DNA of 6,949 bases, from assembly GCA_003649665.1 (NCBI GenBank), contig QMSL01000071.1, forward strand, positions 1 through 6,949, in the 5' to 3' direction. The notes under the pieces were generated by a model. The model did not search any database and was not told the DNA's origin. It worked only from the letters and a program-made list of their open reading frames with translations. How positions within the stretch are numbered: position 1 is the stretch's first letter; each line of letters opens with the position of its first letter. Position numbers and translations under genes: made by a program. The DNA is from Thermoprotei archaeon (GTDB taxonomy: Archaea > Thermoproteota > Thermoprotei > QMSL01 > B3-G16). Shown here one piece after another: positions 1 through 5,820 of the stretch.

Positions 1-2091
1 CCATATACTGGAATGACTTATGCAGAAGATCCAGTAGTAGCCTTCGTAGAAATAATAAATGAACATGGCCTAATCCACTCATGGCTAGGAGGAGTAATAG
101 ATAGATTACCAGACGTTTTTAAGGATAAATTACGTGCTAAATGGAATGAATATCTAAGGCGTAAGTATGGCTCTACCGAGAATTTATTGAAGGCATGGGG
201 AAGTAAGGAACCTATCTTCGGGGAAGAAATGTTAGACAATGGCCACTTTGAATATGGTATAACTGGATGGAACATTGAAGTCCATGATGGTGCCTCTGCA
301 TCGTATAGATTAGTTGAGGGACCAAGTGGAGTTAAGGGAAGAGCGCTAGAAATTAAAGTAGAAAAACTTGGTAGCGCAGGATGGCATGTACAATTTAACT
401 ATCCTGGCCTTAAAGTAAGCTCAGGTGAGGGCTATTTAGTTACCTTCTGGGCCAGAGCTGATAAGAAAGCAACGATAACAGTATGTTTAAGACAAGCACA
501 TAGCCCATGGGAGCCACTCTCACAAGTCATAGAAATAGAGCTCACTCCTGAATGGAAGAAGTACGAAATTGCCTTAACGGCCTCAAAATCTGATGAAAAC
601 GCTAGGCTTGATATATCAAACTTAGGAAGGCTTAAGGCCACCTATCAATTCGCTGGCTTTTCATTAAAGCCGTTTAAAGGATATGCATTAAGAGAAGGCG
701 AGAACATAGAGGATGGTACGGTTCAAATATTTACGTTGAGCGAATACGGTATGCGAAACGCCATGGCAAGGAAGGACTGGGTGGAATTTCTATGGTGGCT
801 TGAGGAGGACTACTTTACTGATATGTATAATTACTTAAAGAAGGAGTTAGGCGTTAAGGCGTTGATTATAGGTACTATAGTAGGATGTAGCACTCCGAAT
901 ATCATGGCTAAGTTAGACGTTATAGATACTCATGCCTACTGGCAACATCCAGCTTTTCCTGGAAGGCCTTGGGATCCTAGGAATTGGTATGTTGTAAACG
1001 AGCCTATGGTTAATAACCCTGAGAAAAGTACGATACAATGGCTAGCGCTTAAAAGAGTATATAACAAGCCCCATACGGTTAGCGAATATAATCATCCGAC
1101 TCCGAATATGTATGAAGGAGAGGCTGCAATATTCCTAGCAACCTACGCGGCCTTGCAAGATTGGGATGGAATATTCATGTTCGCTTATGGGAGACTTGAC
1201 GATTGGGATTCAAGGAGAATAAGAGGGTATTTCGATATAGATCAACATCCAGTGAAAATGGCCACCCTCATATCAGCATACATGATCTTCATTAGAGGAG
1301 ACGTGAAGCCAGCGAATAAACTAGTGACCGTAGAGCTTGATAGGCAAAGGGAAATCGATCTTATAATGAACTTCAAGGTACACGCTTGGAATTTACCTGA
1401 TGGAAGACATGTAGGTATGTCTGAATTCATTCCTCTTATTCATCGAACAGCCTTAGTTGTTGAAGGTTCACCTAAGCCTCAACAGAGCTTAAGACCTGGG
1501 GATGTTGAAAAACCCAAGAATGGAATATTCCGATCTGATACCGGAGAAGTAATATGGAATGTCTCGGATCCCAAGAGAGGCGTACTTCTCGTGAATACCT
1601 CGAGAACTATAGTTCTTTCAGGCTTCTGTGGCAATAAGGAATATTCTTTTGGAAACGTGGTAATTAAGCCAAATAATACGCTCCTTGACGGCTGGTGTAC
1701 TATTGCAATACACGTAATGGAGGGAGAGAACTTCTCGAAGTGGCGACGTCTCCTCCTTATAGCTACGGGTTATACTGTGAATCGAGGAATGTCCATATAC
1801 GAGTACGAAAGCAAGAAATTAATACTTCGAGGTTCAACTGATATTACTAGCATAAGGAGATTCAATGGAAAAATAACTTGCTATACTTTATGGGGTGCTG
1901 CACCAACATTAACTGAGGGCATTTTTGCAAAGATAATGATACGTTCTCAGAAGGATATTGAGGTATGGGCATTGGATAATACAGGAGCAAGAATGAGGCA
2001 AATACCAGTCCGCTCAGAGAATGGATATAAAGTATTCGAGATAAGCTCTGAGTACGAGACAATATGGTATGAGATAGCAACTAAGGAGTAA
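1..2091 (+). CDS. Glycoside hydrolase, clan GH-A (cellulase/beta-glycosidase type) with inserted carbohydrate-binding module; 5' end outside window
   Basis: The reading frame is open from base 1 (Pro-Tyr-Thr-Gly before the first Met at 13), so the N-terminus, including any signal peptide, is missing. Numbering from Met13: the segment YAEDPVVAFVEIINEHGL carries the Asn-Glu pair typical of the clan GH-A acid/base (E17, codon 61-63), and HTVSEYNHPTPN carries the likely nucleophile (E358, codon 1084-1086). DTHAYW (305-310) and WDGIFMFAYG (384-393) fit the later TIM-barrel strands. Between the two glutamates, residues about 72-220 form a CBM4/9-like jelly roll (starting NGHFEYGITGW, ending FAGFSLKP). 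Residues about 430-692 look like C-terminal beta-sandwich domains. The family hydrolyses beta-glycosidic bonds in polysaccharides or oligosaccharides; the substrate cannot be told, and the GH family number (GH5-, GH39- or GH42-like) is unsure. It stops at TAA 2089-2091. The next gene is on the opposite strand, so this ends its transcription unit. Confidence 0.85.
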   Translation, partial: PYTGMTYAEDPVVAFVEIINEHGLIHSWLGGVIDRLPDVFKDKLRAKWNEYLRRKYGSTENLLKAWGSKEPIFGEEMLDNGHFEYGITGWNIEVHDGASASYRLVEGPSGVKGRALEIKVEKLGSAGWHVQFNYPGLKVSSGEGYLVTFWARADKKATITVCLRQAHSPWEPLSQVIEIELTPEWKKYEIALTASKSDENARLDISNLGRLKATYQFAGFSLKPFKGYALREGENIEDGTVQIFTLSEYGMRNAMARKDWVEFLWWLEEDYFTDMYNYLKKELGVKALIIGTIVGCSTPNIMAKLDVIDTHAYWQHPAFPGRPWDPRNWYVVNEPMVNNPEKSTIQWLALKRVYNKPHTVSEYNHPTPNMYEGEAAIFLATYAALQDWDGIFMFAYGRLDDWDSRRIRGYFDIDQHPVKMATLISAYMIFIRGDVKPANKLVTVELDRQREIDLIMNFKVHAWNLPDGRHVGMSEFIPLIHRTALVVEGSPKPQQSLRPGDVEKPKNGIFRSDTGEVIWNVSDPKRGVLLVNTSRTIVLSGFCGNKEYSFGNVVIKPNNTLLDGWCTIAIHVMEGENFSKWRRLLLIATGYTVNRGMSIYEYESKKLILRGSTDITSIRRFNGKITCYTLWGAAPTLTEGIFAKIMIRSQKDIEVWALDNTGARMRQIPVRSENGYKVFEISSEYETIWYEIATKE
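226..672 (+). other. Carbohydrate-binding module (CBM4/9-like) inserted in the glycosidase barrel
   Basis: This stretch encodes residues about 72-220 of the hydrolase, counted from Met13. It has the usual start of a CBM4/9 jelly roll (N-G-x-F-E-x-G-x-x-G-W), a central YLVTFWARADKKATITVCLR strand pair, a TPEWKKYEIALTA strand and a closing FAGFSLKP. It separates the putative acid/base E17 from the putative nucleophile E358, so the two lie about 340 residues apart rather than the 100-200 usual for the clan. The domain assignment rests on motif reading only. Confidence 0.65.
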
Positions 2092-2136
2092 GAATGTTCT
2101 TTTGCATCTACCCGCACCACTTTTCCCCTAGTATAC

Positions 2137-2194
2137 TATATCAGAGGCGAGAAGATTCATCATGGCTCAGGCAAGTCCAAGGCTCATCATTTCT
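2137..2194 (-). ncRNA. C/D box guide RNA (2'-O-methylation guide)
   Basis: On the minus strand, in order: C box ATGATGA (2184-2190), a 13-nt guide GCCTTGGACTTGC (2171-2183), D' box CTGA (2167-2170), a 3-nt spacer, C' box ATGATGA (2157-2163), a 12-nt guide ATCTTCTCGCCT (2145-2156) and D box CTGA (2141-2144). All four boxes are perfect and the spacing is that of archaeal dual-guide sRNAs, which act with L7Ae, Nop5 and fibrillarin. By the D+5 rule, the D guide would methylate the G at position 5 of AGGCGAGAAGAU, and the D' guide the G at position 5 of GCAAGUCCAAGGC. From memory, GGCGAGAAGA resembles the archaeal 23S rRNA stretch equivalent to E. coli about 2055-2062; this is unchecked. The RNA starts about 30 nt after the stop of the upstream minus-strand gene. 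An AT-rich AAAATAATAA (2223-2232) lies where its own TATA box would be. Ends are approximate. Confidence 0.93.
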
Positions 2195-2223
2195 GACTTC
2201 ATATAGTTCTGCTGTGCTAATTA

Positions 2224-2481
2224 TTATTTTCTAGTTATCTCTATTTTAGCTCTTGAGTCATTTTGGTCTAATATTCTGAACGATAAATTCATCCTCTTGG
2301 TTATGGCTTTTACAACGAATAAAGGTGTAGTCCTCGTATCCACTGTAACTATTACTCTATCTACTTCCCCCCTTATCATCTTATCCATTATTTCCCTAAA
2401 AGTTAATATAGGATGTTCCCTACAGCCTTCTTCCCTCTCTCTTAAATCTACCTTTATAACTCTTCTCTCATTCTTAGCCAT
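2224..2481 (-). CDS. Small TusA/SirA-like fold protein (85 aa), putative
   Basis: The 85-residue protein reads as beta-alpha-beta-alpha-beta-beta. It has VDLR (residues 11-14), C20-x3-P24 followed by an amphipathic helix (ILTFREIMDKMIRGE), strand VDRVIVTVD, a second helix (FVVKAITKRM) and a final pair of strands. This resembles the TusA/SirA sulfur-carrier family (length about 75-85 aa, Asp-Leu-Arg near the start, Cys near a Pro at helix 1), but the usual C-P-x-P is replaced by C-R-E-H-P. A role in sulfur transfer for tRNA or cofactor modification is therefore only a family-based guess. The ATG at 2481 has a GGGAGG site 9 nt upstream (2491-2496) and a TATA box (2516-2523) further up. It is divergent from the gene at 2672, with a guide RNA just downstream. 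Confidence 0.6.
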   Translation of the reverse strand: MAKNERRVIKVDLREREEGCREHPILTFREIMDKMIRGEVDRVIVTVDTRTTPLFVVKAITKRMNLSFRILDQNDSRAKIEITRK

Positions 2482-2489
2482 TGTTGCTA

Positions 2490-2525
2490 GCCTCCCTATG
2501 TAAAGCGCCTTTAGGTTATATAATT
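2490..2525 (-). promoter_or_regulatory. TATA box and ribosome binding site of the TusA-like gene
   Basis: On the minus strand, TTATATAA (2516-2523) precedes the gene by about 35 bp. With the archaeal spacing of about 26 bp, transcription would begin near 2490-2497, right at the GGGAGG ribosome site (2491-2496). The leader would thus be only some 10-15 nt. Confidence 0.6.
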
Positions 2526-2617
2526 TGTTTTGTAATCATTAATCGGACTCGTCCTGATAATAGGAGTGAATGTATATCTCGATAGATGACACTTTAGCTT
2601 AAAACGATGTGAACCTA

Positions 2618-2668
2618 GCTTTTTAAATAATTACCATAATACAGTAGTGAATATAGACAGGTCAGGGG
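2618..2668 (+). promoter_or_regulatory. TATA box and ribosome binding site upstream of the NifU-C-like gene
   Basis: CTTTTTAAATAATT (about 2619-2632) is a good archaeal TATA element. Initiation about 26 bp on would fall near 2650, giving a leader of about 20 nt to the ATG at 2672. AGGGG (2664-2668) sits very close to that ATG. The arrangement supports 2672 rather than the internal ATG at 2741 as the start, although conservation arguments favour the latter. Confidence 0.5.
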
Positions 2669-2671
2669 AAC

Positions 2672-3022
2672 ATGCGACCTAATAATTGTAAAGCATCATA
2701 CGGCGACAGATATGAGAAAAATCGAGCGTCTCCTAACATAATGGATGCCCTTAGGGAGAAGATAGAGAGGGCCATAGATATATACAATAGGTATAGGGCT
2801 CCAGAAGCCATTGCTTCGCTAATCTCAATTGATAATAAGAAAGTAATCATAAAATTTAAGGGACCTTTCTGTGTAGGGTGCGGAATTAGCGATTGGATTG
2901 AAGATTTTAAGTACGTACTTCTCGAAGAATTTGGAATGGACACCGAAATAATGGAGCTTAAGGAAGTAAGGAACGAGGATAGCCGCTGGATAATTGCTAT
3001 ATTCAAACTGCTGAATCCCTAG
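2672..3022 (+). CDS. Conserved archaeal CxxC protein with NifU C-terminal-like layout; function unknown
   Basis: I do not know a named function for this 116-residue protein. From about residue 24 (MDALREKIERAIDIYNRYRAPEAIA) it has a helix, two strands (SLISIDNKKVIIKFKG), a C67-V-G-C70-G motif, a helix (DWIEDFKYVLLEEFG) and closing strands. This order matches the NifU C-terminal/Fe-S scaffold domain, where the CxxC pair binds a cluster between two chains, so metal or Fe-S binding is plausible but not shown. The first 23 residues (polar, MRPNNCKASYGDRYEKNRASPN) do not look like part of the domain. The alternative start, ATG at 2741, would give a 93-residue protein. I kept 2672 because a TATA box and AGGGG fit it. 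The macro-domain gene follows on the same strand after 72 nt and may be co-transcribed. Confidence 0.75.
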   Translation: MRPNNCKASYGDRYEKNRASPNIMDALREKIERAIDIYNRYRAPEAIASLISIDNKKVIIKFKGPFCVGCGISDWIEDFKYVLLEEFGMDTEIMELKEVRNEDSRWIIAIFKLLNP

Positions 3023-3083
3023 ATACCCATATCTCAATCGCTTTCCTGGGAAACTAAAATAATCAAGATCCTATGACTAAGTC

Positions 3084-3094
3084 AGGGGGTGATT
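3084..3094 (+). promoter_or_regulatory. Strong ribosome binding site deciding the macro-domain start
   Basis: AGGGGGTGATT runs directly into the ATG at 3095 and matches the archaeal consensus GGAGGTGAT over nearly its full length. A GTG at 3089-3091 is also in frame but lies inside this site, so it is unlikely to be the start. Confidence 0.7.
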
Positions 3095-3688
3095 ATGTCC
3101 TTAGAGTTTCAATATAAGGGAGTTCGCATCAGGGTCTTAAAAGGTGACATAACTAAGGTGAAGGCTGATGCTATAGTGAATCCCGCCAATAGCCTTATGA
3201 TAATGGGCGGCGGTGTTGCTGGTGCAATAAGGAGAGTTGAAGGAGAAGAAATAGAGAAAGAAGCTATGAAACATGCCCCTGTTCCCGTAGGCGATGCCGT
3301 AGTTACTAGAGCTAAAAGATTAAAAGCTAAATATGTCATTCACGCGCCTACGATGGAGAGACCCGCTATGAGGACTACTAAGGAAAAAGTTGAAATGGCT
3401 ACCAAAGCTGCCTTGAAAAAGGCTTTTAAGCTTCGCATTAAGAGTATCGCATTCCCTGGAATGGGTACTGGTGTAGGTGGTCTAGATTATTATGAGGCTG
3501 CATTGGTCATGGTCGATAGTATAAGAGATCACATAGACCATACGCATCATTTAAGCGAGGTATTCCTAGTAGCCTATGACGATAAGTTATATAAGGCCTT
3601 TAAGAAGGCCTGTGAACGGTTTTTCAGCAATCCTCAGAAACAGGAGGCTTCATCACACATCAGGGAGCCTAGCGGTCATCATCTTTGA
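3095..3688 (+). CDS. Macro-domain protein (ADP-ribose binding/hydrolysis, Af1521/MacroD-like)
   Basis: The 197-residue protein is a single macro domain plus a short tail. The ADP-ribose pocket is visible: GDIT with D18, AIVNPAN with N29 and N32, the glycine loop GGGVAGAI (38-45), PVGDAVVT (64-71), YVIHAPT (80-86) and the phosphate loop FPGMGTGVGG (120-129). The family binds ADP-ribose and related nucleotides, and many members remove ADP-ribose from proteins or nucleic acids. Which activity this one has is not decidable from sequence. The domain ends near residue 175 (KKACERFF). The last 22 residues or so are polar and low in structure, and residues about 180-196 are encoded antisense to a C/D box RNA, so the tail may exist only because of that overlap. 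It lies 72 nt after the CxxC gene and converges on the DUF362 gene. Confidence 0.93.
   Translation: MSLEFQYKGVRIRVLKGDITKVKADAIVNPANSLMIMGGGVAGAIRRVEGEEIEKEAMKHAPVPVGDAVVTRAKRLKAKYVIHAPTMERPAMRTTKEKVEMATKAALKKAFKLRIKSIAFPGMGTGVGGLDYYEAALVMVDSIRDHIDHTHHLSEVFLVAYDDKLYKAFKKACERFFSNPQKQEASSHIREPSGHHL
3630..3686 (-). ncRNA. C/D box guide RNA antisense to the 3' end of the macro-domain gene
   Basis: On the minus strand: C box ATGATGA (3676-3682), a 12-nt guide CCGCTAGGCTCC (3664-3675), D' box CTGA (3660-3663), a 3-nt spacer, C' box GTGATGA (3650-3656), a 12-nt guide AGCCTCCTGTTT (3638-3649) and D box CTGA (3634-3637). Box sequences and 12/3/12 spacing are exactly those of archaeal dual 2'-O-methylation guides. 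The D guide predicts methylation of the fifth base of AAACAGGAGGCU; AAACAGGA occurs in 16S rRNA near E. coli 780-787, a match from memory that may not hold for archaeal 16S. The D' guide predicts the fifth base (C) of GGAGCCUAGCGG; 16S contains a GGAGC-type stretch near E. coli 944-948, so that is a weaker candidate. The RNA lies about 70 nt after the stop of the minus-strand DUF362 gene. Ends are approximate. Confidence 0.92.
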
Positions 3689-3759
3689 GTATAGTCTAAT
3701 TTTCCACTTAACGTAAAGAAAGGTAAGCTTAATGATGCCTATGGATTAATTCATCAAAG

Positions 3760-4872
3760 TCATATAGTTACGAGCTTATATTTTCTCTGTCCTATCCCTA
3801 ATCGTTCCGCCTCTTCAAGCAATATCCACCATGGTATCTCTGGGTAAAATACCTTTAGTTTATCCTGACCTGGAGGTACATACTCTATAGTTCCATCCTT
3901 TTTCGGATTATATGCTGGCATTGAATTGACTAGATCTACTGACGCTTGATCTATGGCTACGGGATCATATGATGCTAGTATCCCTATGTCCGGTATTAGG
4001 GGCGTTTCAAGACTTGTAGCGCAGTCACATAACCTTGTGATATCTGTTAATACGTTAATATATAGTACTTTACCCTCCTCGAACGTGCTTAGTACTCCGT
4101 ATACTGCCTCAGCGGCCCTCTTAAGCATTCTCTCAGCATGTTCTCCCCCTCCCCAATGCATCCTTACGGCATGGAATCTACATATGGCAACGCAATCTCC
4201 ACATCCGACGCATTTATTGTAATCAATTCGTGCTTTCCCATTCACTATAGATATAGCGTTGTATGCACAATGACGCGCGCAAAGACCACATCCTACACAC
4301 CTCTCCTCTATGACCTCTGGTTTAGCTACTGCATGCATATCGAACTTTGTCTTTCTAGCACAGCAACCCATTGCAACGTTTTTAAGGGCTCCTCCTATTC
4401 CAAAGGATACATGGAACTTGAAGTGCGATAGAACTACCATAGCGTCTGCCTCAGCTATAGCTGAAGCTACGGCCACACTTCCCATCTCTCCTGGAGTTTT
4501 AACTTCCTTATAGTCACGTCCAAGAAGTCCGTCTGCTATTATTATGGGAGCTCCAACTGTCCCTATACTAAATCCATTTATTGCTGCTGTTTCTAGATAA
4601 TCAACTGCTGTTCTGCGAAAGCCTGAATACAATGTAGTAGTATCTGTTAGGAATGGAAGTGCCCCTTTCTTCTTAATGAATTCTACTATGGTTCTAGCGA
4701 TTTGTGGCCTTACATGTCTTATGTTTCCTCTCTCCCCAAAATGCATTTTAATTGCAACTAACTCTCCTTGTGTTACCCTCTCATCATATTTCGTAGCCTT
4801 CAGAAGCCTCCTCATGGTCTCTACAATGTTCGATACATGCCTACCAAACTTTACGAAATATACTTCAGACAT
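3760..4872 (-). CDS. DUF362-domain protein with two 4Fe-4S ferredoxin clusters
   Basis: The 370-residue protein is a DUF362 domain split by a bacterial-type ferredoxin insert. The N-terminal half carries GELVAIKMHFGERGNIRHVRP (36-56), PFLTDTTTLYSG (73-84) and MVVLSHFKFHVSFGIGGALKNVAMGC (145-170). The insert has C192-x2-C195-x2-C198-x3-C202 and C221-x2-C224-x2-C227-x3-C231, both in the 4Fe-4S pattern, though the usual Pro after the last Cys is Ala or Arg. The DUF362 C-terminal part follows (ASYDPVAIDQASVDLVN, 300-316). The family is widespread in anaerobes and archaea; its reaction is not established, and an electron-transfer or reductive role is inferred from the clusters. No signal peptide is seen, so it is probably cytoplasmic. 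The ATG at 4872 follows GAGGGGAT. It is a lone minus-strand unit, with a guide RNA behind it. Confidence 0.93.
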   Translation of the reverse strand: MSEVYFVKFGRHVSNIVETMRRLLKATKYDERVTQGELVAIKMHFGERGNIRHVRPQIARTIVEFIKKKGALPFLTDTTTLYSGFRRTAVDYLETAAINGFSIGTVGAPIIIADGLLGRDYKEVKTPGEMGSVAVASAIAEADAMVVLSHFKFHVSFGIGGALKNVAMGCCARKTKFDMHAVAKPEVIEERCVGCGLCARHCAYNAISIVNGKARIDYNKCVGCGDCVAICRFHAVRMHWGGGEHAERMLKRAAEAVYGVLSTFEEGKVLYINVLTDITRLCDCATSLETPLIPDIGILASYDPVAIDQASVDLVNSMPAYNPKKDGTIEYVPPGQDKLKVFYPEIPWWILLEEAERLGIGQRKYKLVTI

Positions 4873-4877
4873 AATAT

Positions 4878-4957
4878 CCCCTCTTTAGTTTCGTTAAGCC
4901 TCTGCTATTTTATCTAAATGCCCCTCGTTTAAATAGAGTACGCGAAATTTATAAATA
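4878..4957 (-). promoter_or_regulatory. Promoter region of the DUF362 gene
   Basis: On the minus strand there are two TATA-like elements, TTTATAAAT (about 4948-4957) and CTATTTAAAC (about 4927-4937), then GAGGGGAT just before the ATG at 4872. Either box would leave a leader of some 30-50 nt. Which one is used cannot be told. Confidence 0.45.
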
Positions 4958-4973
4958 CCTTAAAGGCGTTTTC

Positions 4974-4984
4974 CTTAAAAATAC
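4974..4984 (-). terminator. T-rich tract after the alba operon (possible archaeal terminator)
   Basis: Directly after the TAA at 4985-4987 the minus strand reads AAGTATTTTTAAGG-like sequence with a run of five T (4977-4981). Archaeal RNA polymerase can stop at short T tracts. The run is short, so this is a weak call. Confidence 0.3.
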
Positions 4985-5494
4985 TTATTCTATTATTAGC
5001 CGAGCACTGACTCCTGCTATGTCCCTGATGAGTTGCTGTATTACTTCTGGCCTTGCTGGCAATCTACGTTTATCGCTTCTCGGTATCCTTATAGTGTTTT
5101 CCTCACTTCCATCTGGTAACCATAGTATATTAATTCCAAGGAGTCTACAAGGCGATATTATCTGCTCCACTAACAATCTTAAATTATTGGTTTTTTCCAC
5201 GAGTCTGACCTTAAGTCCAAGCTCCTCGCTTAATATACGCGCTATCCTAGTCCATGGCGGTCGCATTGTGTTCTCAGCTCCACTTATGAGTATCACTACC
5301 ATCTTGTTTGCCTGATACGCTCTATGGTACGTTATGTTCTTCAATTCGGGGAATCTACCCTTTTCCTCAAGCTCTACAAGCTTTTTTAGAATTCGGAAAT
5401 CAAGCTCTGTTATCTCCCCTCTCCTCATCTTCTCCTGACACTGTGGACAAAGTACGCCTGACTTGATATCAAAGTAACATATAGGCATCTTCAC
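4985..5494 (-). CDS. NusA-like KH-domain protein with N-terminal Cys motif
   Basis: The 169-residue protein begins with a small Cys motif (C6, then C16-P-Q-C19), followed by a charged helical stretch (EKMRRGEITELDFRILKKLVELEEKGRF, about 21-48). It then has a KH-like core (MVVILISG, then TRIARILSEELGLKVRLVEKTNNLRLLVEQII) and a tail GINILWLPDGSEENTIRIPRSDKRRLP ending in GVSARLIIE. This layout matches, from memory, an archaeal group annotated as NusA-like transcription factors. The GxxG loop needed for RNA binding in standard KH domains appears replaced by M-R-P-P-W, so nucleic-acid contact may differ. The start is a GTG at 5494 overlapping the alba TGA by 4 nt (GTGA), with GGAGGG 6 nt ahead. 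Co-translation with alba is therefore likely. The role in transcription or RNA binding is inferred. Confidence 0.65.
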   Translation of the reverse strand: MKMPICYFDIKSGVLCPQCQEKMRRGEITELDFRILKKLVELEEKGRFPELKNITYHRAYQANKMVVILISGAENTMRPPWTRIARILSEELGLKVRLVEKTNNLRLLVEQIISPCRLLGINILWLPDGSEENTIRIPRSDKRRLPARPEVIQQLIRDIAGVSARLIIE

Positions 5495-5781
5495 GTGCTT
5501 CCCTCCTTAACTAATCTAATAGATATCGTACTTATACTCAATGGTCTTCCATTCCTTCCTGCAATTACCTCTGTTCCTATCTCTATTCCCCTTATTTTGA
5601 TGTTCCTTATGAAGTTCTCCCTAAGTATTCTCACGACATCAACTGCCTTCGAAATGGATCTCCCTCTTGCTTTAACCACTACTTCGCTTGCTCCATCATG
5701 GAATAACGTCAGGCACGCAAGTACATAGCTCATTACAGCCTTCTTACCGATATAGATCTCAGCTGTACTGTTAATAGCCAC
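5491..5781 (-). CDS. albA: Alba (Sac10b-family) DNA/RNA-binding chromatin protein
   Basis: The family signature is complete: IYIGKKAVMSYVLACLTLF with the paired Lys that contact nucleic acid (K13-K14 from the GTG), then ASEVVVKARGRSISKAVDVVRILRENF, and GTEVIAGRNGRPLSISTISIRLVKE at the end. Alba is an abundant dimeric protein that coats DNA and also binds RNA in archaea. I place the start at the GTG 5781: it gives 96 residues, the usual Alba length, with GAGGG 6 nt ahead (about 5788-5792) and a TATA box (5822-5830) correctly spaced upstream. The ATG at 5844 would add 21 residues unlike any Alba N-terminus and would place the TATA box inside the gene. It is the first gene of an operon with the NusA-like gene and divergent from the Lrp-type regulator. 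Confidence 0.95.
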   Translation of the reverse strand: MAINSTAEIYIGKKAVMSYVLACLTLFHDGASEVVVKARGRSISKAVDVVRILRENFIRNIKIRGIEIGTEVIAGRNGRPLSISTISIRLVKEGST

Positions 5782-5820
5782 AAGTATCCCTCGGTCTTCT
5801 GAGTTATGTAAAATGGGAAT

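Noticed and set aside
590..600. CTGATGA inside the hydrolase gene as a C box
   Set aside because: No matching D boxes at archaeal spacing; it is ordinary coding sequence (Ser-Asp-Glu).
2297..2503. Plus-strand open frame of 68 codons rich in Ser, Thr and Ile
   Set aside because: It is the complement of the TusA-like gene and its apparent hydrophobicity follows from charged codons on the other strand.
2662..3037. Minus-strand open frames over the CxxC protein gene
   Set aside because: The plus-strand product has an ordered domain with a CxxC motif, a TATA box and a ribosome site; the antisense frames have none of these.
3089..3094. GTG at 3089 as the macro-domain gene start
   Set aside because: The codon is part of the AGGGGGTGAT ribosome site that serves the ATG at 3095.
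3725..3760. ATGATGC and TCATCAA strings as another C/D box RNA
   Set aside because: No CTGA D or D' box at the right distance on either strand.
3953..4513. Several plus-strand open frames
   Set aside because: They lie entirely antisense to the well-supported DUF362 gene, overlap each other in different frames and show no protein motif.
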